Below are positions 11,491 to 24,151 of a stretch of 64,000 nt of DNA, piece by piece. Source of the DNA: Megaleporinus macrocephalus (Eukaryota; Chordata; Actinopteri; Characiformes; Anostomidae); the NCBI GenBank assembly GCA_021613375.1, contig CM038709.1:38337656-38401655 (forward strand). Reading direction: 5' to 3'. Each line of letters opens with the position of its first letter. The stretch's first letter is position 1. The position numbers were made by a program, and so were the translations under genes. Under the pieces are notes generated by a model. It worked only from the letters and a program-made list of their open reading frames with translations. It had not been told where the DNA came from and made no database searches.

Positions 11491-13463
11491 CAGTCGATCC
11501 TTCCATGTCTAAAAATAATATGTGAATATGATTGTAGGAACTTGCTGCTCTCTGATTTGCTCCAATGCCAGCAGCACATCAACACAAGAAAGAAGGCTTC
11601 ACTTACAAGACTTGAGATATAAACACAGCAGAACAAATATGTAAACATTTTCACCTTAATCACCTTTAATAACCTTAACAAAACAGATTTAGTGAAAGTT
11701 GGTTGTGTTACAAGGAAGTTATGGCCAATTTGTTAATGAGAACTTGTCATATATCAGTACACATATTTGTTTCAGCATGGTGGACGCATAATATAAGATA
11801 GAGCCATCGTTGATATTTCAACTCAGCAACACAAATACAGCTCTCCTTCAGAAGTTCCGCCCCTCAAATGAATGGATGTGCATTGCCAGGGTGAATGGCA
11901 TTGCCAAGGTGGTTCTCTACAACAGCAGAAATAAACTAATGTTCTCATGACCCCCCTAATAATGCTGGAAACTTGTTCTGATATTTAGATTATCAACCTG
12001 TCCTACGTTTGTTTCCAATGCGTGGCTAAAATCCTGCCCTCCAGCTTCTTATTTGAATTTTCCCACCTTAACAGGTACAGCAGGTACCAGTAATCCTTCT
12101 ACTTAATGGTGCAGCAGTTTCATCTAAGCAGGAAGCCCTTTATCAGCCTTATCAACTCTCAGAGACCCCTCCACCACTGAAACACTTCACTGATGTTAAC
12201 ATAGCCCTTACCTATTGCTTGATATAAGAACTTCTTATTCAATCTTTTGTTCTTCAAACCTTCTGCTCTTCGGCTGTTTCCCGGCCATCTCTCCTTCTTA
12301 ACAATGCTTGGAGCCTAGCACGAATACCTTATAGAAGTCGTAGACCATTAAGCATGCAAATGGTTCTATATAGAACGCATGGTTCCAGGAACAATAGTGT
12401 TTACTAAAGAATGCTTGAAGAGCAATCTTGTGTAATCATGGTTTGCCACTTCCATAAACAGCCTAAGGCTATTTTCTAATTAGAAACTTTATGGAAGAAG
12501 GAAAAAGGGGGTTGTTTTTGGATCATTTCTTTTGGTGCACTCATCCTTGAATGTTTTCACAGTGACAAGGGCTGCTGCCTTTTGGTGAAATAATAATTTC
12601 CACAACGATTCAATTTGAATTTCCATCAACGCGCTGAAAAATAAGCCATTAGGATGCTGCGTGTATGAACTAAGGCCGAGCTGTCTGCCTCCTGCTGGTT
12701 TAGGTCTCAGCAGGGGTGGGTGGCGTGCGTCGGGTAACGGGCGGCTCTTCGGATTACACGCACTCTGGCTGAACTCGGCCTGCTTCCTGCACCTGAGCGT
12801 GCTTTCATCTTATTCCACTGAAACGAAGCGCAGCAACCTGGAAAGAAACAGAGATGGCGTTTGACATGTTTTGCATACCCAAATGTGTACGAAGCGTCAT
12901 CGCTTTCTTAGAGCACTTCAGACGTCTTCAGTGATTAAAGGGGATTTTTCAACAGTTGCGCATAAATAGGTGGTTAGGACGTAAACAAAGTCATTTGGAG
13001 TGGTTTGGTGTGAAACACTCCAGTCAGAATCATTCACTGTGGTGGTGATAGGAACCAGATGTCCTGCTCTAAAAGCTCCAACCGTACGTTTACTGACATA
13101 TTAGCTGCTTTTCCACTGCGTGGCACCACTACTGAAATCTACTCAACAGTTTTGGTTCTCCATCAAGCAAACCCGTCACTACTTTTATATCGCCTCAATG
13201 AAGGTTCTAAGCAGGCTGAGCAGAAACCTCAGAGGTGATGTGAAAAGCACTGCACACTACTCTGATTGGTTGGAGAGAATAGTCATTACAAACCTTAACA
13301 CATACAACACTTGGGAACTGTATTATATTGAAAAACGTTTTTTTACTCAGCAAAACACTTTAATTTTTAAATACACAAATAGCATTAATAAAGTAAGTAG
13401 TGCTTTTACCTATGTCAGTTTGTTTAGTCCACCATTTCCAATATTTTCTATGAACATGTAAAC
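11491..13463. other. Non-coding, mostly unique; possible conserved stretch 12590-12900
   Basis: I see no gene. A family E fragment (tttggagtggtttggtgtgaa) lies at about 12994-13085. A segment starting gctgcttttccactgcgtgg (13109) resembles the start of a common fish MITE and shares a downstream piece (aagtagtgcttttac) with 43650. The stretch 12590-12900 is less AT-rich and non-repetitive, so it is a weak candidate for a conserved non-coding element. Confidence 0.4.
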
Positions 13464-13697
13464 TATATTGCCAAAAGTATTCACGCACTCATCCAAATCA
13501 TAAAACCATGCAGACTGCTTCTAAAAATGAGCTCAGTAAATTGCAGCGTGGTACCGTGATAGGATCCCATCTGTGCAACAAGTCCAGTTGTGAAATTTCC
13601 TCACTACTAAATATTCCACAGTCCACTGTCAGTAGTATTAAAACAAAGTTGAAACGATTGTAAACAACATTAACTTAAGCATGAATTGGTAGCCACA
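13464..13697 (+). mobile_element. Tc1-like transposon fragment, 5' end
   Basis: It starts tatattgccaaaagtattca, a Tc1-family terminus that I recognise from fish genomes. The sequence then follows the 5' part of that family, including the region coding for the N-terminal helix-turn-helix (ctactaaatattccacagtc), but with an internal deletion and no intact frame. It breaks off after tggtagccac at about 13697, next to a SINE. A 3' fragment of the same family lies at 26352-26690. Confidence 0.7.
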
Positions 13698-13744
13698 TCA
13701 TTGGCCAAAGGCGGGGGTACACCATGGACAGGTCGGTACTCCGT

Positions 13745-13954
13745 GGCATGGCCAACACACTGCCATCTACAGGGAATTTAAAGTGAGTGATCGAGCTAAC
13801 ATGCACGTGTTTGGACTGTGGGAGAAAACCGGAGTACCTGGAGAAAACACGGGAAAAACATGTAAACTCCATGCAGAATGGCCCGGACTGGGAATCCAAC
13901 CCAGATCATGTTGCTGTGAGATGACAGCGCTAACCACTACACCACTGTGCCACC
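13745..13954 (-). mobile_element. DANA/mermaid-like tRNA-derived SINE, copy 1
   Basis: The reverse strand reads ggtggcacagtggtgtagtg and gttagcgctgtcatctcaca, then a B-box-like tctgggttggattccc, then catgcaccgtgtttggactg-like flanks in the order of the DANA/mermaid SINE (A box, tctcacagcaa, B box, ccacagtccaaacac). The 3' end is truncated and no oligo-A or TSD pair is obvious. Confidence 0.75.
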
Positions 13955-14037
13955 ATATATATGTGGACAGACAGGGCACGTGCCAAACAACAGGTAGGTA
14001 AAGAAATAAAGTATAAAAAAATAAGTAGTCTGTCTGC

Positions 14038-14440
14038 CCTGTCTGTTGTCTTGTTAACATCCTGCCTATGTCATGTGGTTCTGTTTATGTTTTTGTCATG
14101 TTCTCCTTGTCTCCACCCTCTTGTCTCCCCCCTTACCTGATCTGTGTTTTTGACCCCCTCCCGTTTACCAGGTGTCTCTTATTTAGTGTTACGCCTGCAC
14201 CCTTCATAAGCCCCTCACTCTGTGACTTTGGGGCGAAGTATTGCCAGTCACTTCACATCTGCTTACCAAGCGTTATCACCAAGCCAAGTCAATCCCGTGT
14301 TTTGAGCCCTGCCTGTTTTGTCCGGAATCTACTCTTGTCTCTGCCCTTAGGAAACCTCTGCCTGGAAACCTTGGACTGAACGGCCTTTTGCCATGTTCTC
14401 TCGCCCCGGCTCTGTCTTCACCCTTGTGATTTCCCTGTTT
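14038..14440 (+). repeat. Pyrimidine-rich interspersed repeat, family K copy 1
   Basis: The segment tatgtcatgtggttctgtt, then ctccttgtctccaccctctt and accaggtgtctcttatttag recurs at 36505-36790 with many matches. A reverse-strand relative lies at 49830-50110. There is no coding content in common. It may be a solo LTR or a non-autonomous element; I cannot place it. Confidence 0.5.
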
Positions 14441-14589
14441 GGTGCTACGGATTCCCAGCTTAGACCCAATTCTTAGACCCTGTACATGTACAAACACATA
14501 CACACATACATTCAGCATCCTTGTACCAAACATACAGTAGTCCACTGTAATAATCTGTTTCAATAATAACTATGTAATATTGCTTTGCT

Positions 14590-14705
14590 GTGTAGCTGGG
14601 AACCAGGGCGGCCCCTGAATTCACAGTACTGTAGATAAGAATTTGTTCCCAATGACTTGCCTGGTTAAATGAAAGGTTAAAAACAAGTTAAAATAAAACT
14701 TTACA
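14590..14705 (+). mobile_element. LINE/SINE 3' tail fragment (GGTTAAA-type end)
   Basis: ctgtagataagaatttgttc, gacttgcctggttaaatg and aaaggttaaaaacaagtta match the tail of a retroposon common in fishes, ending in GGTTAAAT-like repeats. Only the tail is present, as usual after 5'-truncated retrotransposition. Confidence 0.55.
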
Positions 14706-15887
14706 AGTCTAATGAAAACAAGGTACCAAAAATAAGTCGAATCCAGCCGTACCACATGGCGGGAAAGCAGGTTTACTTTACCCCAACAGTTCACTGGTTT
14801 GTAGTGGTTACGTTTCTTTAATCTGTTAGTATCGTTCATTTCTTTATAAGCTCATCATGTAACACCTGATTGGGATCTTCTGGCCTTCTAAGTGGAGCAA
14901 CCAGGTGGATGCGATTAGAGCGCCAATAAAACTGCAGGAGAATCAGCAGGAGCTCAGTAACTATCAGTGCAAACACTACTGCTGCAGATATTTAATCAAA
15001 CCCTGTTGTTTTGTTTGTCTCTATTCACATATTATTGCTTATCACACATTGAGTAAATAAAAGGGTGATTTCTATTTTTAAAAAGTTAACCTTGCTTTCA
15101 GACTTGTGATCGATAGCTTACATTAGGTGATACTGTAGATTAGGGCCAGTTATACTGTGAGAGTGTGATGTTCCTGCCCATATTGCACAACCCTTTTAGT
15201 TATATTTAGAGATTACCGTTTATTATCACAATTTAAGTGACCAAAATGATCACAGTCATCAGTATTATGGAAAATATTTAAATATATTCTGAAACACAAG
15301 CTATAATAATTGTATTTTATAGTTTTATACTAAAAATAATAAAAAGTTTAATAATAATAATAATAATAATAATAAAACAGTACATTCATATGAAAACAAT
15401 AATATATGGACTGTATCATTATGGATGGCACCATGAGTGGTTCAAATGTTTTATTATGCTTTTAATGTTAATTCAGTTTAGCATCACCTCAATAATTACA
15501 TAATCTTCCACCTATGACTGGTTTAGACTGTTAACATTCTAATTATTCTTTTAGAGCTAGAAACATTTACTCACATCTAGACTATGAAACTACCTTACCT
15601 GCTATTTTAATACCAGGCTGAGGTTGGCTTCTTATTCGCCAGCTTCTTGTTCGATTATTCCAGCTCCACCTTTAACAGTGCAGCAGTTATAGCAATGTTT
15701 AAGGTGGAATATAAAATCTGAAGAAAAAGCTGGCAAATAGTTTCAATGCTGGTATCACTTTTTTGGTGATTAACTTCACCATGGTTTATCGTAAACTCTT
15801 AACCGTTACATCACTAAGTTATGTGTACACTCTCATTTGAAATGAGCTCATAAGAATAAGCTTAAACCCCAATATAGACCAGTCTAC
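14706..15887. other. AT-rich non-coding stretch
   Basis: No gene or recognisable element apart from the trinucleotide microsatellite at 15350-15375. Confidence 0.5.
15350..15375. repeat. (AAT)n microsatellite
   Basis: About nine uninterrupted TAA units, with further interrupted units just upstream. Confidence 0.95.
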
Positions 15888-15892
15888 ATACA

Positions 15893-16205
15893 CAATGTGT
15901 CCAAAAGTTTGTAGACATCTAATTTATGGCTTGAGCTACGTTGGAGCACTCATTAGTGACACAGGAGTTGAAAAGCATTGATCAGTAGAACTCTAGAGCA
16001 GCCACACATGAGCCAACGCTCACCATGCCCAAAGCCAAGGGTCATCCTGAGGGATATGAAGCCCTCCAGCTTTGGGCTTTGGAGCAGTGGAACTGCATTC
16101 TTTGGAGTGGTGATGAAGCTCCATCCATAACCAGAACTAAATCATCCAACATCAGTACCTAACCTCACTAATGCTCTCGTGGCAGTCAAACCCTCACAGC
16201 AATGT
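15893..16205 (-). mobile_element. Tc1-like DNA transposon remnant, second family
   Basis: It begins tgtgtccaaaagtttgtaga, a known type of fish Tc1-like terminus, and continues with agctttgggctttggagcag, ggaactgcattctttggagt and ggatgaagctcc-like text seen in that family. No open frame survives and the opposite terminus is absent. Confidence 0.6.
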
Positions 16206-17779
16206 AGCAGATAATAATTAGATAATAATTTCTAACACAGCTGGAAAATAAGGATGCTATTTATTGGTGAACCCTGAGAACATACAAGTCTTCATCCTCC
16301 ATTATTGAAAATCTGTAGTCATAAACCTGTTTTATTCACAGCGGAAGAATCCCAGCTGAACAGCAGCCAGAGTTTTATTCTTCAAAGAGTACGGCGCTGC
16401 TCATGTGAGAATAGTGGCGTGTTCCACTGAGTGGATGGTAATTGAACCTGCGGTGCTGTTTAATGTATCATTGCTTCCTCTCAGACTTCCAGCTGACATT
16501 TTGGCAGCTTTCCCCTGCTTTTGTGTTGTCTACCTCGATTGTGCTTACTCAGGCTTGAGTAAGAGGTGAATAGGCTTAAAATTGCTTCCTTACATGTGGC
16601 TGATTGCTTTCCTATAAGCCAGAGTACAGTAAAAGCACTGATATTGATCGCACTATATAGCCAGTTTGGGGTTTTTATGGGTGCTTAAAAGGTTTGTATT
16701 TGACTATAACAGAGCAGCCGCTCAAGTGGACAGCGCACATAGAGCCTCACAAATCATATTTTTATATTTGAATTACAGTAGACAGGTGTTATGTGGTCCT
16801 GTCATATCAGCATGTGGGCTGTAGCACGTGTGATTATGGTTTTGTTATTTATGTAAAATGGATTGTTCCTGTCCTAAAATCTGATTGGCTGAGCCACACA
16901 TTGGAAACAATCACTATGCAGACATGTGACCAACTGAATTCTGTGTTAATGCAGCAAGTTATTGCTATTCTTGGAATCATCTTCAACCATAGTCTTCTGT
17001 CAACCATCCACAATGGCTGGTAGAATAAATATTCATTGTGCTCACCATTAATTATATTTACATATTTTATACCATCATAATGACACCAAATCTGATAAAG
17101 TCATCAAATGAGATTTTCATTATATCTAGAAAAGTCAAGTGTAAATAAGCCTGAGCTTGATTTATAGATGCATTCTTTGTGGTGTAGCTGCACCTTGCAT
17201 CTGCTATGTGAGCCTTAGGAGCTGTTATCCTGACTTTTGACCCTGAGGTCAAAAAGAGACAGTTGCAGAAGCATTAAAGGGGTTACACTGGAATGCAACC
17301 CAAATATGTAAATGTGTAAAGCAGAAAATGGCATTTACCAGAAATAGCTTTGTCCATCATGGCCGTTGCCCCACCAAGAGTCGAAAAGAAGAAATACCCA
17401 TATTTATGTATTTGTCTTTGTTTTGATATAAAGTACTGTGTAGTATTAAGTACTTGAGCGATTAGTGGGTCTTGGTAAGGTAAACGCTAGTATTAGAATA
17501 AACACGAATTATTTTTAAATACTAAATTAATTACTAAACCAAATGCTTTAGGAATGAAGATTGTCCACCCAAACTTCATATAATACCTCACACAATAAAC
17601 ATGCTATGGTTTTTCAAAACAACAAAACAACTGCAATTAAAAAAAAACAAAACAAAAAAACATTCATATGTAAAAACTTCCTCCACAAGTGTGTCCATTG
17701 GTCCATTCATCATAAAATGTATAATGTATGAAATGAATAATCTATAATGTATGATTGAAAGAAATCATATTGCACTTAT
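16206..17779. other. Non-coding; candidate conserved element 16320-16640
   Basis: No gene. The stretch 16320-16640 is non-repetitive, moderately GC-balanced and contains E-box and other factor-like words, so it is a candidate regulatory element. A family A fragment (cctccacaagtgtgtccattg) lies near 17680-17720. The rest is AT-rich. Confidence 0.3.
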
Positions 17780-18006
17780 GATACACTTGACTTTTATCTT
17801 CTAGGTATTGCACTTTTACTGTATCTAACCTTGTATATAGTTGTCTTCTTTCTAGGTGTCAGCACTGACCCTTGTTTTTGTCAGTGTTTGAGCTCAAGGG
17901 TAGGGTTTGCACTCAAACCTGTTTGTACTGGAGATATCTACAAAGCACTTGTGTCTTAAGTTGTTTTAGATAAAAGCATCTGCTAAATGCTGTAATGGTA
18001 AAATGT
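17780..18006 (+). mobile_element. L2/RSg-1-like retroposon 3' tail
   Basis: The end reads agataaaagcatctgctaaa followed by tgctgtaatggtaaaatgta, which matches the widespread fish SINE/LINE tail (gataagagcgtctgctaaat with AAATGTA repeats). The upstream part (gtttgagctcaagggtaggg, actggagatatctacaaagc) belongs to the same 5'-truncated copy. Confidence 0.6.
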
Positions 18007-18014
18007 AATGAAAT

Positions 18015-18112
18015 GTTTACTCAACGTAAACAGCAGCTGTCTTTTTCATAATGTATTAGAATAGAAATCAACAAAAATAGGGACATGGTTTTCTTTGGAC
18101 AGCAACGATATG
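18015..18112 (+). mobile_element. MITE family A copy 3, partial
   Basis: It contains acgtaaacagcagctgtct, gacaaaaatngggacatg-like text and the terminus ttctttggacagcaacgat. The other end is missing. Confidence 0.55.
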
Positions 18113-18517
18113 GTTATGTGCTCGTTGCTCACCTCTCCTTGAGGAAGTCCAGTATTATTTGTAGTTATCATCCACCGCCTGGTATGACTAACCGATACTT
18201 GTAACGCTGGATTGACAAACCAGACGTGTGCAGGTGTTATGCTAAAAAGCGATGAGTAAGTAAAGACAGGAAGCTCACACCGGGCCAACCAACTCGGACA
18301 TGGGCAAGACTGAACTAAAAACCATTAATCAAGCAAGAGTCAGAACAGGAAATCAGACAACCAGCCTAACAAGTCCAAAAGGGCAAAAACCAGAGAGAGA
18401 ATTGAGAAACGAGACAGGCTAATGTACTTTCGAGACTCGGTTGATGTTGGCAATACTTGGCAAAGTAACAATCAGACTCAACAGGTTTGCTGTTCAGTGA
18501 ACTGAATGAATGAACAT

Positions 18518-19282
18518 TATCGCTGTTTAAAGAAAAACAAGTATCTCAAAAATGCCAACTTTATAGTATAGCACAAAACTGTTTTATTTTTAATGCAAGT
18601 GTTACAAACTAAGGTTCCCACAGCCCAAGACTATTTTTCCTGACTCGCTATTCAACTAACCAACCAATTGTCTAGGCAAAAGAAAAGAGCTACCACCTGT
18701 CTGTAACCTGAAACGCTGTCCCTTCGTGATGTAAAAACGTGAAAGTCAGTTCTCCACTATGTTTAAATTAGATTTGAGCTTGGAGCTACAGAGTGCAGTC
18801 AGTTTACCTATGATCTACTTTAACCACTCGGTGCCGGTAGCTACTGTTCTGGTTGTGAAAGCTCTGGGTCAGCTCCGGTCGTGACGCCTCTAATTCAGGC
18901 AGTTCAGTTTTTTGTCTTTTGCTGCTAGACGCCACGTGAAGGAGGAAACTCATGCTGAAGTGCTTTAGCAGGGACATATAGGACACCAGCATGCCTCCAG
19001 GCAGACCATTCCACCAGTCTCCCACCATGATTCAAAGCACCTTTAGTAATCACAAGTAAGTGATGTCATCTGAGCTCCATTGGAAAATCAGTGGCTGCCC
19101 CTAACCGTGTGACCTACCTAACCTAACATAAGTCAATGGAAGTGATTTTGAAGCATTTCTATTGGTCCATTCATCATGAAACTTTCACAGGATAATTTCA
19201 CAAGAGCAGCTGTTGTGTTCAAATAATATAGAAAAATAAAAATTGACAAAAATGGATATACATGTTTTTCTTTGGACAGTGA
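18518..19282 (+). mobile_element. MITE family A copy 4, split by a 530-bp insertion
   Basis: The left end (gtttaaagaaaaacaagtat) runs to taatgcaagt at 18600. The element resumes at about 19133 with caatggaagtgattttgaag and ends tttctttggacagtgac (19282). The interrupting 18601-19132 is flanked by aagt on both sides, a possible 4-bp duplication. It has no recognisable ends or coding content. Confidence 0.5.
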
Positions 19283-19388
19283 CTATACACAAAGGGGTTA
19301 ATGAGAACTACAGTAGGTGCATGATATCAGTATTCAGGTGATGTGGGAAGGGACATCAGCCTCTGATTGGCACTGTTGTCATAGAGGA

Positions 19389-19571
19389 TTAGGGGTGGGC
19401 GATATGGCCCTACAATAATATCACGATATTTTATGTTATTTTTGCGATAATTATACTTTTGGCGATATGACAAAACATTAAATAAAAAAAAATATTTTAA
19501 GAATACACTACAGCAGCAAAATTAAAATTAAATTTTATTATTGCATACAATATGATATGGCACACCCCTAA
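19389..19571. mobile_element. MITE with TA target duplication, gatatgg family, copy 1
   Basis: The element is ggggtgggcgatatgg...gatatggcacacccc between TA dinucleotides: the left end reads gatTA|GGGGTG and the right end CACCCC|TAact. The interior is full of gatatt/gcgata words. The TA flanks suggest mobilisation by a Tc1/mariner-type transposase; TTA/TAA (PIF/Harbinger type) is also possible. Confidence 0.6.
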
Positions 19572-19817
19572 CTGAGATATTAAAAAATACAAGAATTTTC
19601 ACCAGATTGTAACAGAAGTCAATGCTCCAGAACAATACTACACAATACTAAATAATGCACTCCAAATATCTCCATATATCCAGGACTGAAGTAAAGTGAA
19701 TTATACTGGACAGATCAAATCTGTCTCTAGTAGATATATAATGGGAAATGAGAAAAGTGTGAATTTTTCTTTTGCTAACAACAGTAAAATAAAAAGTAGT
19801 ACCTGATGTGATAATTA

Positions 19818-19917
19818 GGGATGGGTGATATGGCACGATATTTCAGGGTATAATATCGTTCACGATATTCAAAAATGTTGGCGATATTATTGTATACGAT
19901 ACGATATGGTACACCCC
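19818..19917. mobile_element. MITE, gatatgg family, copy 2 (shorter)
   Basis: It has the same ends as the previous copy (TA|gggatgggtgatatggcac ... gatatggtacacccc|TA) but an interior of only about 60 bp. It lies 250 bp from copy 1. Confidence 0.6.
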
Positions 19918-19919
19918 TA

Positions 19920-21562
19920 TAGAGAATGTAACAAATCTGGAATATAACAAATATTTGCTATGGTTGAGGGTTTAACAGAGAAACCTGCAATCAGCTAACA
20001 CAATATCTACCACTTTACAAATACATTTTAATATTAATTTGCATTAATTCTCATTATACATGTTGTTTTTATTAGCAATAAACACACATACTGGCAAGGT
20101 GAATGTCTTTGATGTTTAATAGTGCAATGGAATGCATGTATGCAGTATTTAAATAGTTCCTTGATGTCTACATAGAAGGCATGTGACTTTAGTTAGGGTA
20201 AAAAAATGCAAAAATAAATAAAATTGCACAGCAGTGCTGCTTCTTGTAGGGTGTTGTTGGGGTTGTGATCGTAGATAAGGTGGAATTCCCTTTGCATTGC
20301 TGCGGGAGGTTGTGATATTGTCCAAGGTTTGAGAAACTGTTAAATGTGACCACTTTAAGGAGTGGTTAGACTCTCCAGTCTACGCAAGATCTCAGTCCTA
20401 AATGAAGGCAACTCTGAATGGAATAAATGTTGTGACCTTGTAAAAGGTTGTGAAAATAATGCTCCAGCGAATGCACAGCATAATCAAGTCTTCGGGTGTC
20501 CAGCAAAACGTTACACTGTGCAGAGTTTGTTTTGGTCAGACAGCATATATGAGGTGTTCCTTACTGCAGACTGGGCTGACTGTGGTTTTAAACAGTCTAG
20601 TTGTGAAGGTTCAGATGGTTTTGTGCTGTTTATCTCCAGGCTAATATGCCTGATGTTGATCATCTGTGCGGTCAAGCTGTTTGTTTCGTAGGGTTCTCCA
20701 CAAGGGGAGCCATTAGCACTTGAGTAGCTTTGGTGTGCATCATTAGATTGTAGGAGCTTGCATAACTGCAACCGTTGTGAACTCAATTAAGGTTATGATA
20801 CGAAGAACATTTTTTCATTAGCTTGGTTGTCATTTACAAATGACCACAGGCAAAAGAACGTGTATGGCTGTTGTGGAGGAATACAATACAGATTATACAG
20901 AAGGAGTACCACAAATGTGTCCATTGATGCCTACAGTAATGCGGAAAATAGTTGGCCCCGAGCCACTTAGCCCTCATAAAAATGCACTGCATTACATTTG
21001 TAACTGCTAGAGCAGAGAGGCTGAGTTTCATAGGGGAGGTTAACAGTTTAATACCAAAACACATTTTTTTTTTCTCTGCTTAGTTAATAACACCCTGCGG
21101 GCAGATCCGAGCGTCTATGTGTTTCTTGCAGCCGCTGCTGCCTCCCATTCCAGCGATTTGTTGAGAGACAGTACGAAGGAGATTACGCAACACTGAACAA
21201 CCATAATCAACATGAAGGTTCGCCCACCGATTACACTTTAATTATTATTCCTGATGGTGTCAGCACACGCTGCCATGAGGAACAATACTAGCACAGGCAT
21301 CGAGCTTGCACAATGCATTGCAATAAGATTGGTTTTCACAAACCTTATTTGCAGTTGGCCAATGACAAACAGCAAATTAGCACTTCTTTGCGCTGGTGAA
21401 GTGAGTTATTGGGCCTAAGATACGAACTTAAAAGCTTGAGATTAATCCATTCTTGGTGTTCTCTATGTTGGAATAGTTTTAACATGGCTCGAACCCCAAT
21501 TGCAGTGTTCATTTATTGGATACATGTATTATTAACATCTATAATAATTATGTAATTACATA
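19920..21562. other. Non-coding; candidate conserved stretch 21080-21260
   Basis: No supported gene. The 109-codon frame at 20362-20691 has no recognisable domain. The stretch 20270-20450 (ggagtggttagactctccag) resembles repeat text known from fish but has no second copy here. The stretch 21080-21260 is GC-richer and non-repetitive, a weak candidate for a conserved element. Confidence 0.3.
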
Positions 21563-21564
21563 TT

Positions 21565-21808
21565 GCTGCCGTCTAAAGAAAAACAAGTATCTTCAAAACG
21601 ACAACTTTACAGGAGAGGCCAAAAACCGTCTTTACTTTTAATGTGTCAATGGAACTTTCATTATTTCAATGTTATTTTGGAGCATTTTGATTGGTCCCTT
21701 AACCATGAAATTTCTCCACAGTGTAAATGGTGACTGCTGGGTTTAACTAATGTAGAAAAGTAAAAATGAACAATAATAGAGATACATGTTCTTCATTGGG
21801 AAGCAATG
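21565..21808 (+). mobile_element. MITE family A copy 5, near complete
   Basis: The left end is gccgtctaaagaaaaacaag and the right end agatacatgttcttcattgg-gaagcaatgat. The interior follows copy 1 throughout (gagaggccaaaaaccgtctt; tttgattggtcccttaacca). This is the best copy for defining the roughly 240-bp element. Confidence 0.65.
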
Positions 21809-23242
21809 ATTTGTACTTACATAGTATTATAATATATAGTATAGTACAATTATAGTACATGTCCAGACAATCTAGCCATTCTCCTCTGAAATCCAAAACA
21901 CTACATTTATCACATTCAAATCTTAATCAAACACATATATAATTTGAATCCTTTTTTTAATGAGCTATAAAAAGGAAGCAATATCAAATTTCACTACGAT
22001 AGAATATATAGAATAGAAAAGCTAGTAGGGACAGGCTTGCAGGCAGCCAAGCTAAATGGTCCCTGCTAGCTTTCATTCACTGTTATCCAGAGTGAACTCT
22101 TACTTTAATATGGAAACAAGCTTGCAGTGAGGGTGGGGTGGGCGTCCGCATTCCAGATAGATCCATGTTTGAATAGACAGAGATGAAAGAGAGGTCTCTG
22201 CTGAGTGAATAGGGGAAGAAATCCCTCAAAGAAACATCCGGATTCTCAAGACCTCCAAAAACCGCTGCCAGGGAATGGGATTTTCACACAAGCTGACACT
22301 GCAAATTCCTCAGAGGAAGGAATAATATACAAAAAAAAGAAAAAAATAACAGCTTATATAAGATTCCGCCCAAATCCAATCGCCGCTAGCACCTGACGGG
22401 GCTTTGTAAATATGGAAATGTGCAACATTATCATAGAAAGCATGCGGAGAAGGCCGCAAAAGGAAGAGTGGCTTCGAAAATATCCGTAAATTGACTTTCC
22501 TTATTGAACACCTGGACTGTAAAAGCAAGAAACTCATTTAGCTTTGTGGACAGCTGGCAGGAATGCAGAAATATTTTACCCATCATGCACTACCCCTCAC
22601 CTCTGGTACTGTTCATGACCACGCTGCGGTAGAAACCTCTCAGGCTGTGCGGCTAATTAGAGCTGAGAACATTTCCCCTTCAGTCAGAGGACAGTGAGTT
22701 TAACAAAGCCTGCAAGTGCTCTCACACACACACAGGCTTGTTTGTATTTCTGCCTTTGTTGGGCAATCTTAGGCTCTTCAAACTGTAATAATAAGACTAA
22801 ATAAAAACTACTTGGTAAATGCTTATGTGCACTAACACTATAGGTAATATCTGTAGTCCTTATAGTTTAGATTAACAAGTTTTAACTAGAGATAACTAGA
22901 GGAGCCTAAGCTCATTTATTGTTGTAATTATTTGATTTTGTATTTTCTTGTGTCATATTTACAGGCTATTTGTTTTAAATTTGAACACCCATCAATTAAA
23001 AACCAATTACGTATCAGTATCAGTCAACTTTAAGCATTAAAATGCAATTGGCCAACACCAACATTTATTTAACTAAGCTGATCCAGCAAGCGTATTAGTG
23101 GTGTAAAATATAAGAGCCAATTTCCTCAAGTTAGTGGTTCCTGCTGTCATGTGCGAGGCCCTTGGGTCTTACACTACAATATTGTGTGCACTGTCTTTTA
23201 CCTAACTGACTCAAAAAGCTACATATCAGATATACAAAGGTA
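21809..23242. other. Non-coding; candidate conserved element 22200-22720
   Basis: No gene. The stretch 22200-22720 is non-repetitive and richer in GC and CpG than its surroundings (for example ttcgaaaatatccgtaaatt and ggctaattagagctgagaac, with a homeodomain-type TAATTA core), so it is a candidate cis-regulatory element. The rest is AT-rich. Confidence 0.35.
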
Positions 23243-24151
23243 ACACTATCACTAACACCACTAACCTGATACCACACTGAGAGACCATCACTCACCCAGT
23301 ACAGTATCAGACCACTAACACCACTAACCTGATACCACACTGAGAGATCATCACTCACCCAGTACAGTATCAGACCACTAACACCACTAACCTGATACCA
23401 CACTGAGAGACCATCACTCGCCCAGTACAGTATCAGACCACTAACACCACTAACCTGATACCACACTGAGAGACCATCACTCACCCAGTACACTCAGTTT
23501 CAGACCACTAACACCACTAACCTGATACCACACTGAGAGACCATCACTCACCCAGCACAGTATAAGACCACTAACACCACTAACATGATACCACACTGAG
23601 AGATCATCACTCACCCAGTACAGTATCAGACAACTAACACCACTAACCTGATACCACACTGAGAGACCATCACTCACCCAGTACAGTATCAGACCACTAA
23701 CACCACTAACCTGATACCACACTGAGAGACCATCACTCACCCAGTACAGTATAAGACCACTAACACCACTAACCTGATACCATACTGAGAGACCATCACT
23801 CACCCAGTACAGTATAAGACCACTAACACCACTAACCTGATACCACACTGAGAGATCATCACTCACCCAGTACAGTATCAGACAACTAACACCACTAACC
23901 TGATACCACACTGAGAGACCATCACTCACCCAGTACAGTATCAGACCACTAACACCACTAACCTGATACCACATTGAGAGACCTTCACTCACTCAGTACA
24001 ATATCAGACCACTAACACCACTAACCTGATACCACACTGAGAGACCATCACTCAACCAGTACAGTATCAGACCACCAACACCACTAACCTGATACCACAC
24101 TGAGAGACCATCACTCACCCAGGACAGTATCAGACCACTAACACCACTAAC
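23243..24151. repeat. 63-bp minisatellite array, about 14 copies
   Basis: The unit contains accactaacctgatacca, cactgagagaccatcact and cacccagtacagtatcag, with period 63. Copies differ by a few substitutions each (gaccatc/gatcatc, atcag/ataag). Because 63 is divisible by three and one minus-strand frame lacks stops, minus-strand open frames run through it in 21-residue steps (SGVSGLILYWVSDGL...), which I take as chance. One diverged unit remains at 24588-24625, beyond an inserted element. Confidence 0.95.

Noticed and set aside
20362..20691. 109-codon frame in GC-balanced sequence
   Set aside because: Its residues match no family I know, and overlapping frames on both strands are also open, which suggests chance.
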